Shown piece after piece: positions 8,780 through 17,017 of a DNA stretch of 33,905 nt. Source of the DNA: JBCBRR01 sp039029235 (GTDB lineage: Bacteria; Bacteroidota; Bacteroidia; Cytophagales; Amoebophilaceae); contig JBCCGO010000006.1 in NCBI GenBank assembly GCA_039029235.1, positions 1 to 33,905 of the forward strand, in the 5' to 3' direction. The notes beneath the pieces are model-generated. The model was not told the origin of the DNA and did not search any database. It was given only the letters and a program-made list of their open reading frames with translations. Within the stretch, counting starts at the first letter, position 1, and each line of letters opens with the position of its first letter. A program made the position numbers and the translations under genes.

Positions 8780-9444
8780 GTGAGGAAAAAACTTCAGCGT
8801 TTCCACGATAATGCACGATGTAAGTATATAATAGAGCCAGGTAAAGCAAGCTACCAAACTATCCAAGGCCAGTGGCGTGCACGCTATTTCCATAATCAAC
8901 ATGCCATCGTATTGGAGCTGGGCTGTGGTCGAGGGGAGTATACAGTAGGATTGGCACAGCATTTTCCTAAAAGGAACTTTATAGGGATAGACATCAAAGG
9001 AGCCAGGATGTGGGTAGGTAGTAGGCTGGTCCTCGCCCATCAGCTAGCCAATGTAGCCTTTTTGCGTACTCATATAGCCCATCTAGATCATTTTTTGCCC
9101 CTGGAGAAGTAGACGAGTTATACCTTCCGTTCCCAGATCCGCGCCCCAGGGATAGGGATGCAAAACGAAGACTGACTAGCCCACGATTTTTAGCAATGTA
9201 TCGTAGCATACTACAACCTGGCGGCACTGTACATCTCAAAACAGACAATGATGCACTTTTTGGCTATACACTGGCAGTGTTGAAAGCCCAGAGCGATGTA
9301 CATGACTTAGTATATACGGCAGATCTGTACCAATCAGCTTGGTCAGCAACACATCGTGGTATCCAGACCAAGTATGAGCAGACGTACCTAAGCCAGGGAG
9401 CCAAGATCAAGTATGTACGGTTTGCCTTGGGCAGGCCTGCGTAG
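8780..9444 (+). pseudogene. trmB: tRNA (guanine-N7)-methyltransferase, frameshifted in a T run
   Basis: TrmB methylates G46 of tRNAs to m7G using SAM. From a GTG at 8780 the first part reads FHDNARCKYIIEPGKASY, IVLELGCGRGEYTVGLA (SAM-binding motif I), HFPKRNFIGIDIKG and FLRTHIAHLDHFLPLEK, then stops at 9110-9112. In the next frame the protein continues exactly on pattern: FAPGEVDELYLPFPDP, KRRLTSPRFL, GGTVHLKTDN and TKYEQTYLSQGAKI, ending at 9444. A seventh T in the six-T run at 9091-9096 would restore one protein of about 221 residues, the normal length. So either the gene is freshly dead, or polymerase slippage rescues some product, or this is a sequencing error. A truncated second copy is at 15093-15277. 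Confidence 0.9.
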
Positions 9445-9468
9445 TACCTAACATTTGAGCGGCCTTTA

Positions 9469-12369
9469 CTACTTATCATCAGCTGCTACTGGCGCATCAG
9501 CCGTATCTGGCAAGACCATTTGGGCTGTATCCATCAGCTTAGGACGAATCTTTCGCAACTCAGCCGGAATTATATAGCGATGGGTGACGCCCCCATCACT
9601 TGTATGTTGGACAGATACGCCATAGTGTGCATCAATGATCTGCTCATTTTCGCTCTTGGCCAGGTCTTCTGTATTCCTAGGTAAGAAAACAGTAACAGGC
9701 TCATGGGCTGCCTCTACAGCTTGTTCGACAGTCATTGTAGGCTCAGTAGTGAGTACAAACTGTAGTGCCGGCACCTGCTTGGTATAATCAGGAATAAATG
9801 AAATATCATAGCCCAAGAGCCCATCAGCAACCACCAGCGTAAGCTGCTTAGCGGCTTTAGCTTGTTGGTAGATGGAAACAATACCATTAACCAATAGCCT
9901 TTGAAGCTTTTGAGGGTCACACTGGACTTCCTTCCGGTCAGTACGCTGGTCTATAAAAACCTGAGGTTCGGGATGTAAGCCTATCTTTTTAAGTGTATCC
10001 AGCGTTTGTTCTAGCAAATCTTCTAGGCTAATAACCCGCACATCCAGGCGCATATAGTCCTTAAAGTGGTAGATACTCTCAGCCAAGTATCGGCTTCCTT
10101 GCTGCTGTTTATCTAATAGGGTGGCCACTTGCTGCATAAAATCTTTGACTTGTGCAGGAGATGCTACCTGGGGTAGCTTAGCTCGGAGCTCTTGTCCCTG
10201 TTGGTGCAGCAAGGCAACCGCTTCGATACAGTCTGCTGCCAGCCCGCTTACGAAGCGTTCTTGGTAGCGCAAAGCTTTGCGCAGCTCCTTATCTTTTTCC
10301 TGCTGGGTTGCGCTCAAGTATGCATACCGACTTGCTAGCTGCTCTTGGGACTGCTCATGCTTAAAGAGTGCGATCAGGAAGCTGCTAAAGAGCAGTAACC
10401 CATAAAATATCTTAAACTGAAGCGTACCAAAATCCCCAGGCACCCCAGCTGCCCCTACATACAACTGCAAGAGCACGATGCCAGCAACAACGCCGGTAAC
10501 CGCTAAAAAGCTTGCCAAAGGCCAGGAGATCAGTAATACAGCCATGATGAGGTTAAGCAAGAAAATCATGACCTGAAACTCATGGAATCCACTCATGATC
10601 ACCAGCCAAGTCCCTACCAAGAAAAGGATATAGCAAATACTGAGGGGCCATAACCACGAGACTAGCCGCTTGCTTCTGAAGATAGTGGGCCAGATAGGAT
10701 AGCTTAGAAAGCAAGTAGCAGCAATAAGGACAGAATTATAGATGATACGATAGAGCGAAGCATACTGTGTCCGCACTGTCTCCTCAATCGTGTAGAATGA
10801 GGCATAGGTAGCCGCAATCACATAAATCCCGAACAGAAAGAAGAAATAGTCCTGTCCAGGTAAGTTTTTCTGTAGGTATTGGGACAGGCGAAATTGTTTG
10901 ATAGACTTGACAAAGGCCTTCCAAGCACGCTGGCGTCTCTGCCGAGCAGCGATGAGAGGTTCCTTGACTTTGATCCCTACCCAACCCCCTGCTTCTCTCA
11001 GGAGATAATGGCTGCCCAGGAGGCCTGTCACACTGGCCAGCATGCCAGCCAATACCGTCAGGCTAGAACCACCTAAAAAGACTTGCCAGCTCCTTACAGT
11101 AATAACGCCTAGCGCCATCCCTACCAGCACCGCTCGCTTACTACTACGAAATCCGAATAGGGCCAGCAATAGAGGCACGGTGACAATAGGCATATAAAAG
11201 CTATTCGCGAACTCAAGAAGTTTTAAAATCCCCCTGATGCGCAAGGCTATAAGCAGCGCAAACAGACCTGAAAGAAGGCACAGCACCCTGGCAAATAGCG
11301 CCTCTCTCCGGAAGCTAATCCCCAGTGGCTTAGCAATGTCATTAGTGAGCAAGACAGCAGAGGCATTCAGATAAGAGTCAGCCGTAGACATAGCCAGGGC
11401 CGTAATACCTATGCCGATAAGTCCGCGAAATCCTGGGGTAGTATAGTTCTTGATAACATGATTTAATAGCTTGTCAGGTGCTAAATGAGGATCGTTAGCC
11501 AACAGCAAAATGGCTACCCAAACCAAAGATAAGCCTGCTAAAAGGCTAATGATACCTGCATAGCTAAAAGAACGCCTTGCCTGCTCTACGTTCTGGGCCA
11601 TACTGATGCGTTGGAATACTACGGGATCTATGGCAGGAATAACAAACCATAGAAACATAGCTAGGGTATTTATAAACTTAGGATCCCATCCTATTACCTC
11701 TCGCAGGTTAAAATTGGGGTTGGTAGCTAGCATGTGCGCCACCTGCTGTGGATCTTTCAGATTGTTCCAGATAACTAAGGCTAGGATAGGGAGAAAAGTA
11801 CCAAAGGTGAAGAATTGCATCACATCTGTAAAAGTAACCGCACGAATCCCGCCGAAAACCGAGTAAAGAATGACGATAGCTGCCGCTACAACAGGAACCC
11901 ACGGAGCCCAGATGCTATCAATATCAAAAATCAAGGTAATTATCTTGCTAATTACTACAAACTCCATGGCTACCGCTGTCAGCACATTCAATAGGCCAGC
12001 AGCTGCTACGATGACTCGCACAGCTTTGCCATACAAATCACCCATAGCCTCAGCTACAGAGAGATTGTTTAAAAACTCCCCCATACGTACAGCCAGTTGT
12101 CCAACGAACCATAAACAAATGAATGCTCCGCTAATGATGATGACGAAATGCAGCCCATCTGTATAAGTATTTGCTAGTATTTCAAATACATACCAGCCCC
12201 CAACCCAGCTAACGACAATCGTAGAGACAAGCGTAGCAGTAGAAAAGTCTTTTCTGCCCACCGAATAGTCGCGGAGCGAAACTACTTGGCGGCTATGCAA
12301 TAGGCCTACTACCAGGTTAGTAGCTAAGAAAACAACGAATATGATAACATCTATGTTGAGATAAGTCAT
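9469..12369 (-). CDS. Sodium/solute symporter fused to a degenerate histidine-kinase-like tail
   Basis: A 966-residue membrane protein. Residues 1-460 form a sodium:solute symporter (SSF/PutP-like) domain: SLRDYSVGRKDFSTATLVST, GGIRAVTFTDVMQFF, ALAMSTADSYLNASAVLLTN. A second membrane block (about 515-670, five or six helices) leads to a soluble tail (670-966) that opens with a predicted coiled coil. Fusions of this kind (CbrA-like, also in Rickettsia and Amoebophilus) normally end in HisKA and HATPase domains. Here the place of the phospho-acceptor box reads FVSGLAADCIEAV (about 706), with no His; only an N-box-like LLVNGI (about 825) is seen and clear G boxes are missing. Transport or sensing without classical phosphotransfer is the likely outcome (inference). 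It ends 25 bases after trmB and diverges from the HD gene. Degenerate copies of its C-terminal region are at 16733-17017. Confidence 0.88.
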   Translation of the reverse strand: MTYLNIDVIIFVVFLATNLVVGLLHSRQVVSLRDYSVGRKDFSTATLVSTIVVSWVGGWYVFEILANTYTDGLHFVIIISGAFICLWFVGQLAVRMGEFLNNLSVAEAMGDLYGKAVRVIVAAAGLLNVLTAVAMEFVVISKIITLIFDIDSIWAPWVPVVAAAIVILYSVFGGIRAVTFTDVMQFFTFGTFLPILALVIWNNLKDPQQVAHMLATNPNFNLREVIGWDPKFINTLAMFLWFVIPAIDPVVFQRISMAQNVEQARRSFSYAGIISLLAGLSLVWVAILLLANDPHLAPDKLLNHVIKNYTTPGFRGLIGIGITALAMSTADSYLNASAVLLTNDIAKPLGISFRREALFARVLCLLSGLFALLIALRIRGILKLLEFANSFYMPIVTVPLLLALFGFRSSKRAVLVGMALGVITVRSWQVFLGGSSLTVLAGMLASVTGLLGSHYLLREAGGWVGIKVKEPLIAARQRRQRAWKAFVKSIKQFRLSQYLQKNLPGQDYFFFLFGIYVIAATYASFYTIEETVRTQYASLYRIIYNSVLIAATCFLSYPIWPTIFRSKRLVSWLWPLSICYILFLVGTWLVIMSGFHEFQVMIFLLNLIMAVLLISWPLASFLAVTGVVAGIVLLQLYVGAAGVPGDFGTLQFKIFYGLLLFSSFLIALFKHEQSQEQLASRYAYLSATQQEKDKELRKALRYQERFVSGLAADCIEAVALLHQQGQELRAKLPQVASPAQVKDFMQQVATLLDKQQQGSRYLAESIYHFKDYMRLDVRVISLEDLLEQTLDTLKKIGLHPEPQVFIDQRTDRKEVQCDPQKLQRLLVNGIVSIYQQAKAAKQLTLVVADGLLGYDISFIPDYTKQVPALQFVLTTEPTMTVEQAVEAAHEPVTVFLPRNTEDLAKSENEQIIDAHYGVSVQHTSDGGVTHRYIIPAELRKIRPKLMDTAQMVLPDTADAPVAADDK

Positions 12370-12380
12370 AATAAGTCATA
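12361..12380 (-). repeat. Ten-base tandem duplication over the symporter start codon
   Basis: The sequence ataagtcata occurs twice in direct succession. On the minus strand each unit contains ATGACTTAT, so the true start (12369) is preceded 10 bases upstream by a second ATG in another frame. A 10-bp perfect palindrome, aagtatactt, lies at 12387-12396 in the same 67-base divergent gap between the symporter fusion and the HD hydrolase gene. Confidence 0.6.
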
Positions 12381-12436
12381 ACTTTAAAGTATACTTGGCT
12401 TAAAGATACAGCTAATGACCTGGTATTGTAAATATC

Positions 12437-13084
12437 ATGAATATTAAATGTAAATCAGTGAATCATCGCAAAGCCTACGCACTAAACCTGCTGGCTGTGC
12501 CTCCCAAAGCCGAGGAGCTCCTAACCCTGCTCCAAGACAAGCCCTCGATCAACCTGCGTCTGATAGCGCGTGCTATCCAATATGCCGTCACCTACCATAG
12601 AGGCCAAACCAGAAAATCAGGAGAGCCCTTCTACCACCATCCCCTAGCAGTAGCCACGATACTAGCGCCCTTTACCAGAGACCAAGACACCTTTGTGGCT
12701 GCATTACTCCATGACAGTGTAGAAGATACCCCACTCTCATACGCGCAAATAGCCTTTATGTTTAGCCCAATCGTAGCCTCGCTGGTAGATGGCGTAACGA
12801 AGCTTAAAGATTCATGGCGTAGACACACCTTAGAGGACTATGAAGTGTACTACAAATTAACGCATTCCCAGCAAGCTGACAAGCGAATACTACAAATCAA
12901 GATAGCTGACCGTGTCCACAACATGCGCACCATACAGTACCATCCTTCGCTGGCTAAGCAAAGAAAAATAGCCGAAGAGACCCTACGTGTATTCTTGCCC
13001 TTAGCCCAAAACATAGGCCTACCAGCTTTAGCGCAAGAGCTAGAAGCGCTATCCCTCCAAACACTGCGTAACGCCCGGGTTTAG
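12437..13084 (+). CDS. Stand-alone (p)ppGpp hydrolase-type HD protein (SpoT hydrolase domain only)
   Basis: A 215-residue protein that matches the N-terminal hydrolase half of RelA/SpoT. Key residues keep the spacing of known hydrolases: Arg59 and His68 in GQTRKSGEPFYHHPLAVA, His92-Asp93 and Glu96-Asp97 in ALLHDSVEDT, and Asp158 with Asn162 in KIADRVHNMRT. These hold the Mn2+ ion and bind the guanine nucleotide. The synthetase, TGS and ACT domains are absent and the protein ends properly, so it is a small alarmone hydrolase rather than a broken SpoT. Such a protein removes (p)ppGpp and would be needed only if a synthetase exists elsewhere, or it acts on another nucleotide. It is divergent from the symporter fusion and 55 bases ahead of the phosphodiesterase gene. 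Confidence 0.85.
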   Translation: MNIKCKSVNHRKAYALNLLAVPPKAEELLTLLQDKPSINLRLIARAIQYAVTYHRGQTRKSGEPFYHHPLAVATILAPFTRDQDTFVAALLHDSVEDTPLSYAQIAFMFSPIVASLVDGVTKLKDSWRRHTLEDYEVYYKLTHSQQADKRILQIKIADRVHNMRTIQYHPSLAKQRKIAEETLRVFLPLAQNIGLPALAQELEALSLQTLRNARV

Positions 13085-13138
13085 TAAGCTAGGACCAAAA
13101 AATTGCTTCTACCTGTCAGCGTACATTTGCCGATAGCT

Positions 13139-13645
13139 ATGAAGATAGGGCTACTCTCAGATACCCATGGCTGGCTAGACAACCAGCTGTTCTCACACTT
13201 CGAAGATCACGATGAAATATGGCATGCGGGCGACATTGGTAGCATAGATATCCTCGAGCAGCTGGCAGCCTTCAAACCACTCAGAGCTGTATATGGCAAT
13301 ATCGATGGGCAGAACGTCCGAGCAAGGTGCCTTGAGAACGAACACTTTACATGTGCAGGATTGCGTGTCTGGATTACCCACATCGGAGGCAAGCCCCCTT
13401 ACTACACACCCGTTGTGCTAGCAGGGCTGCAACAACAAGTACCTGATATATTTGTCTGTGGCCACTCACATATCTTACAAGTAAAGCATGACCCCAAGCA
13501 TCCCCCACTGCTGTACCTCAATCCTGGTGCTGCTGGCCGAGACGGCTTTCATCAAGTACGGACCCTACTGCACTTTGAGATAACCCAAGGGAAGGTCAGG
13601 AACATGCAAGCTATTGAGCTAGGCCCAAGGATAACGATACGCTGA
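13139..13645 (+). CDS. YfcE/MJ0936-family metallophosphoesterase
   Basis: This 168-residue enzyme shows the metal-binding motifs of the calcineurin-like phosphoesterase fold: MKIGLLSDTHGW (Asp8, His10), HAGDIGS, VYGNIDGQ, ITHIGG and CGHSH, followed by LLYLNPGAAG. Proteins of this family hydrolyse phosphodiesters with Mn2+ or Ni2+; the natural substrate is unknown. The ATG at 13139 is the start because the motif-bearing first strand begins there; upstream open codons do not fit the family. It is separated from tatD by one base, so the two are co-transcribed and probably translationally coupled. A 62-base copy of its first codons is found at 17018-17079. Confidence 0.9.
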   Translation: MKIGLLSDTHGWLDNQLFSHFEDHDEIWHAGDIGSIDILEQLAAFKPLRAVYGNIDGQNVRARCLENEHFTCAGLRVWITHIGGKPPYYTPVVLAGLQQQVPDIFVCGHSHILQVKHDPKHPPLLYLNPGAAGRDGFHQVRTLLHFEITQGKVRNMQAIELGPRITIR

Positions 13646-13646
13646 C

Positions 13647-14414
13647 ATGGAACTGATCGATACCCATGCCCATCTATACGATCCAGCTTTCGCCCAAGAC
13701 CTAGACCAGGTGATCGCTAGCAGCCAGCAGGCCCAGGTGTGTAAAATCTATTTGCCCAATATCGATGCAGATACCCTAGCGCCTATGCTGGCTTTAGAAG
13801 CAACCTATCCTGCCTTGTGTGTTGCAATGATCGGTATCCACCCATGTGCCATCAAGCAGGACTTTGCCAAACAGCTCTATGAGGTAGAAGCCTGGCTAGG
13901 CAAACGCACTTTTGCAGCTATGGGCGAGGTTGGGATAGACTTGCACTGGGACAGAACCTACCAGGCGCAACAAGAACAGGCCCTGGCCATACAACTGGCC
14001 TGGGCTAAACAATACCAGATGCCCATAGTCATCCATTGCAGAAAGGGCTTTCCGGCAACACTGCGTTTGCTAGAGCATCACCAGGATGGAACCCTCAAGG
14101 GCATCTTCCATTGCTTCAGTGGTACCTTAGCTGAGGCAGAGCAAGCCATATCTCTAGGATTTTATCTGGGTATAGGAGGACTAGTGACTTTCAAGAATGC
14201 AGGACTGGTCCAGACAGTAGCTTCCATTGATTTAAGAGATATTGTATTAGAAACCGATAGCCCGTATCTAGCCCCTACGCCGTACAGGGGAAGACGCAAC
14301 GAGCCAGCTTATCTCCAATATATTGCAACGCAGCTTGCTACTAGCCATCAAGTAGACTTGGCAACAGTAGCCGCTATCACTACGGCTAATGCTAAAAATG
14401 TATTTAAGAACTGA
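13647..14414 (+). CDS. tatD: TatD family metal-dependent hydrolase (DNase)
   Basis: A 255-residue TIM-barrel amidohydrolase-like protein of normal TatD length. Metal ligands are visible in MELIDTHAHLYD, AMGEVGIDLHWD, PIVIHCRKG, GIFHCFSG and LETDSPYLAP, with the family ending ANAKNVF. TatD enzymes are Mg2+-dependent 3'-5' exonucleases linked to DNA repair after oxidative damage and to DNA fragmentation. The gene starts one base after the phosphodiesterase stop and is followed 11 bases later by the FMN reductase gene, so 12437-14962 is probably one transcription unit. Confidence 0.95.
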   Translation: MELIDTHAHLYDPAFAQDLDQVIASSQQAQVCKIYLPNIDADTLAPMLALEATYPALCVAMIGIHPCAIKQDFAKQLYEVEAWLGKRTFAAMGEVGIDLHWDRTYQAQQEQALAIQLAWAKQYQMPIVIHCRKGFPATLRLLEHHQDGTLKGIFHCFSGTLAEAEQAISLGFYLGIGGLVTFKNAGLVQTVASIDLRDIVLETDSPYLAPTPYRGRRNEPAYLQYIATQLATSHQVDLATVAAITTANAKNVFKN

Positions 14415-14425
14415 AATTTTATCCT

Positions 14426-14962
14426 ATGAAACATACACCAGTCACCATTGTAGCCAGTACAAATCGTAAGAAATCACTTACAGAAGATGTTGCCCACTAC
14501 TACGCTGACCTACTGCACAAAAATGGATGTGCTAGCCAAGTGCTAAAACTAACAGAGCTACCGCCAGATTTTACAGTAAGTGCGCTCTATGAAAACCGAG
14601 ATAGCAATCCGGCTTTTAATAAACTCAGAGATAGGATGGAAGCTGCCCAGAAGTATGTCTTCATTGTACCCGAGTATAATGGGTCCTTCCCAGGGGTATT
14701 CAAGGCATTTATTGATGGGCTCCGATTTCCTGCAACCTTCAAGGACAAGAAGTGCGCCTTAGTAGGCGTATCTAAGGGGGGCCAGGGAGGCATTGCTGCC
14801 TTGAGTCATCTCACTGACATCTTTCACTACCTGAAAATGCACGTTTACCCACGCAAGCCTGCCCTGGCCAACATAAGAGATAGCCGTATACAAACTTTAC
14901 TAGCCAATGAGCGGTATGTACAGTTACTGGAAGAGCAAGCAGCGGGCGTCATTCATTTTTAG
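14426..14962 (+). CDS. NADPH-dependent FMN reductase family flavoprotein
   Basis: A 178-residue flavodoxin-like protein. It starts HTPVTIVASTNRKKSLT, the FMN phosphate loop, and carries VFIVPEYNGSFPGVFKAFID, the core signature of the family (SsuE/ChrR/azoreductase-like), then CALVGVSKGGQGG. It would pass electrons from NAD(P)H to FMN or a quinone in the cytoplasm; the substrate cannot be told. It is the last gene of the cluster with the HD hydrolase, phosphodiesterase and TatD. The decayed duplicate copy of this region begins about 130 bases after its stop; the 14963-15092 stretch itself shows nothing definite. Confidence 0.88.
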   Translation: MKHTPVTIVASTNRKKSLTEDVAHYYADLLHKNGCASQVLKLTELPPDFTVSALYENRDSNPAFNKLRDRMEAAQKYVFIVPEYNGSFPGVFKAFIDGLRFPATFKDKKCALVGVSKGGQGGIAALSHLTDIFHYLKMHVYPRKPALANIRDSRIQTLLANERYVQLLEEQAAGVIHF

Positions 14963-15092
14963 GCAGTCGTTCTTGGTCCAGCCATGGCAGGCACACGGAT
15001 ATAGCCCTGCTTAGCGAATTCTATGAACCATAGTCCAAGCTAGCTCCACATCAGCACCCCCTAATCGTGGTGCAGTCCTCCCATTCGTACGT

Positions 15093-15277
15093 CAGCATGC
15101 TATCGTATTAGAGCTGGGCTATGGCCGCAGGGAGTATACAATAGGCTTGGCTCAGTATTTTCCTAAAAGGAACTTTATAGGGGTAGCTATCAAAGGAACC
15201 AGGCTGTGGGTAGGTAGTAGGCTGGCCCTCGCCCATCGGCTGGCCAACGTAGCCTTTTTGCGTACGCACATAGCCCA
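15093..15277 (+). pseudogene. Truncated second copy of trmB
   Basis: These 185 bases line up without gaps with 8897-9081 of trmB, with about 22 differences by eye (near 88% identity). The SAM-binding motif is ruined: ELGCGRG has become ELGYGRR and FIGIDIKG has become FIGVAIKG. The 5' codons and the whole 3' half are missing. It is the first block of the decayed duplication that continues at 16733 and 17018. The bases from 15278 to about 15460 are unique and hold no recognisable gene. Confidence 0.9.
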
Positions 15278-15463
15278 GTACGTATGCTGTATGGCAAGGC
15301 ACAAAGCTACAAGAATGGCTACCAAGGCTCCTGTGGAGAAATTTTACTCCCTATGGCATATTCGCGAAGGGCGTTTCTCCCGTAGCTCTAACTAACCCCT
15401 GCGATGCGGTATAGACTTATACACGCAAAAATTGTTCAAACTTATGCCCCCCTCTGCTAAGGC

Positions 15464-15494
15464 CTGGAAATATGGGTAGTTAATAGTAAATTTG
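15464..15494 (+). promoter_or_regulatory. Predicted Bacteroidota promoter of ATPase paralogue 2
   Basis: A -7 element TAAATTTG (15487-15494) fits the Bacteroidota consensus TAnnTTTG, and 20 bases upstream lies CTG (15464-15466), one base from the -33 TTG. Transcription would start near 15500, inside the palindrome, leaving a leader of about 30 bases. The -7 element overlaps the left palindrome arm. Confidence 0.5.
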
Positions 15495-15529
15495 ACAGAT
15501 TGAAAATCCAATTTTCAATCTGTCAAATT
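15489..15529. promoter_or_regulatory. Perfect 19-bp palindrome abutting the ATPase start codon
   Basis: The left arm aatttgacagattgaaaat (15489-15507), a 3-base spacer cca, and the exact reverse complement attttcaatctgtcaaatt (15511-15529) end directly before the ATG at 15530. The element covers the predicted -7 box and start site. It could be an operator for a dimeric protein or an RNA hairpin that hides the start codon. I remember similar palindromes in front of other DUF4143 ATPase genes, but this is memory, not a search. Confidence 0.9.
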
Positions 15530-16675
15530 ATGTATCAACGAGATATAGCAGCCTTGATAAAGAATATGGCGAAATTCTATCCCATCGTAGGGATTACAGG
15601 CCCTAGGCAGTCAGGGAAAACTACGCTAGCAAAAATATTATTTAAGCACTTGCCTTATGTATCCCTAGAAAACATTGACATCAGAGTGCAGGCCCTAAAT
15701 GATCCCAGAGCATTCTTAAATATCTATGCCAAAGGCGCCATCTTTGATGAAATACAGCATACGCCAGATATACTCTCCTATTTACAAGAGGTAGTAGATA
15801 GGAATCCACAAAAAGGGCGATATATACTTACTGGGCCCCAAAATTTTACACTTAATCAGCATATCACACAATCCTTGTCAGGACGCATCGGCATGGCTAC
15901 ATTGCTCCCACTAAGCTTATCAGAACTAGGAACACCCGAGAATAGTTGGGAAATTATTTTTAAAGGAGGATATCCAGGACTGCACCACCGCCATATGCAT
16001 CCTTCATATTTTTATCCGAGCTATATTCAAACCTATCTGGAGAGAGATGTACGGCAGCTGAAGAACATAGCGAACTATGAATTATTTCAAAATTTCATTC
16101 GGCTTTGTGCAGGCAGAGTAGGTCAAGTAATGAACGCTGCTTCTTTGGCCCAAGATTGCGGCATTTCACATACCACAGCCCGCCATTGGTTAAATACGCT
16201 AAAAGCTAGCTACATTGTTTTTTCATTACCACCCTATTACCAAAACTTCAGTAAGCGGCTCATTAAAATGCCCAAAATTTACTTCTATGATACAGGGCTA
16301 GCTTGCGCGCTGCTGGGGATTGAACAAGTAGGCCAGCTAGATACTCACTACTTGAGAGGAGCATTGTTTGAAAATTTGGTCATTTTAGAATACTTAAAAC
16401 ATCAGCTACATCAAGGCCTGCCCGCTCATCTTTATTTTTGGAGAGATAGAACAGGGCATGAAGTTGATCTGTTGGTAGAGCGTGGCGATAAATTGCATGC
16501 CATAGAAATTAAGGCAGGGGCTACTTTTCAAAAAAATTTTATCAGCAACATACAGTACTTGTATAAAATTATAGAAAAAATCCAGGGCTACGTGATATAC
16601 AATGGAGAGCAAATGGGAAGCTATGCCAATACCAGCTTAGTCCCTATCAAACAATTAAAGGACATATTGCCCTAG
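15530..16675 (+). CDS. AAA family ATPase with DUF4143 C-terminal domain (paralogue 2)
   Basis: A 381-residue ATPase with canonical motifs: Walker A GPRQSGKTT (24-32), Walker B GAIFDEIQHTPD (about 74), sensor RYILTGPQNFTL, then DUF4143 with GGYPGLHHR, YIQTYLERDVRQL, ISHTTARHWLNTLKASYIV, KIYFYDTGLACALLGI, and an intact nuclease-like end GHEVDLLVE and AIEIKAG. ATG at 15530 (MYQRDIAALI) is the family start; a TTG further upstream lies inside the palindrome. Molecular function is unknown. The gene is A+T-richer than its surroundings and lies between blocks of a decayed duplication, which suggests it was inserted there. It looks intact and is the only intact gene within the duplicate copy, so it may be under selection or be recently arrived. 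Confidence 0.92.
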   Translation: MYQRDIAALIKNMAKFYPIVGITGPRQSGKTTLAKILFKHLPYVSLENIDIRVQALNDPRAFLNIYAKGAIFDEIQHTPDILSYLQEVVDRNPQKGRYILTGPQNFTLNQHITQSLSGRIGMATLLPLSLSELGTPENSWEIIFKGGYPGLHHRHMHPSYFYPSYIQTYLERDVRQLKNIANYELFQNFIRLCAGRVGQVMNAASLAQDCGISHTTARHWLNTLKASYIVFSLPPYYQNFSKRLIKMPKIYFYDTGLACALLGIEQVGQLDTHYLRGALFENLVILEYLKHQLHQGLPAHLYFWRDRTGHEVDLLVERGDKLHAIEIKAGATFQKNFISNIQYLYKIIEKIQGYVIYNGEQMGSYANTSLVPIKQLKDILP

Positions 16676-16732
16676 CGCAGCGTTGCCATTTCACAAACAG
16701 AAGCTTCGGCGTATGGGGCACTAAACAAGTGA

Positions 16733-17017
16733 CTTTGGGCCGTATTCATCAGCTTAGGGCGAATCTTTCGCAGCTCAACCGGAATTACATAGCGAAGCGA
16801 TAGATACGCTCAGCCAAGTATCGACTTCTTTGCTGCTGCTTATCTAATAGAGTGGCCACTTGCTCCATAAAATCTTTGACTTGCTCAGAAGGTGCTGCCT
16901 AAGACAGCCTAGCTCAGAGCTCTTGTCCCTGTTGGTGCAGCAGGGCAACCCCCTCGATACAGTCTGCTGCCAGCCCGCTTACGAAGCGTTCTTGAGCGCA
17001 AGGCTTTGCGCAGCTCC
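16733..17017 (-). pseudogene. Degenerate copy of the symporter/kinase C-terminal region
   Basis: Two blocks match the fusion gene in the same orientation: about 16733-16795 resembles 9516-9580, and 16801-17017 resembles 10070-10287. Between them the roughly 490 bases 9581-10069 are missing. Many substitutions and small indels break the frame, for example the deletion giving cttgagcgca in place of cttggtagcgc. The copy encodes nothing functional. Confidence 0.88.

Noticed and set aside
15278..15395. Continuation of the short plus-strand frame after the trmB copy as a real small gene
   Set aside because: It has no start of its own and simply extends the dead trmB fragment into unique sequence.
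15500..15529. TTG start for ATPase paralogue 2
   Set aside because: It lies inside the palindrome, and the family start MYQRD is at the ATG 15530.
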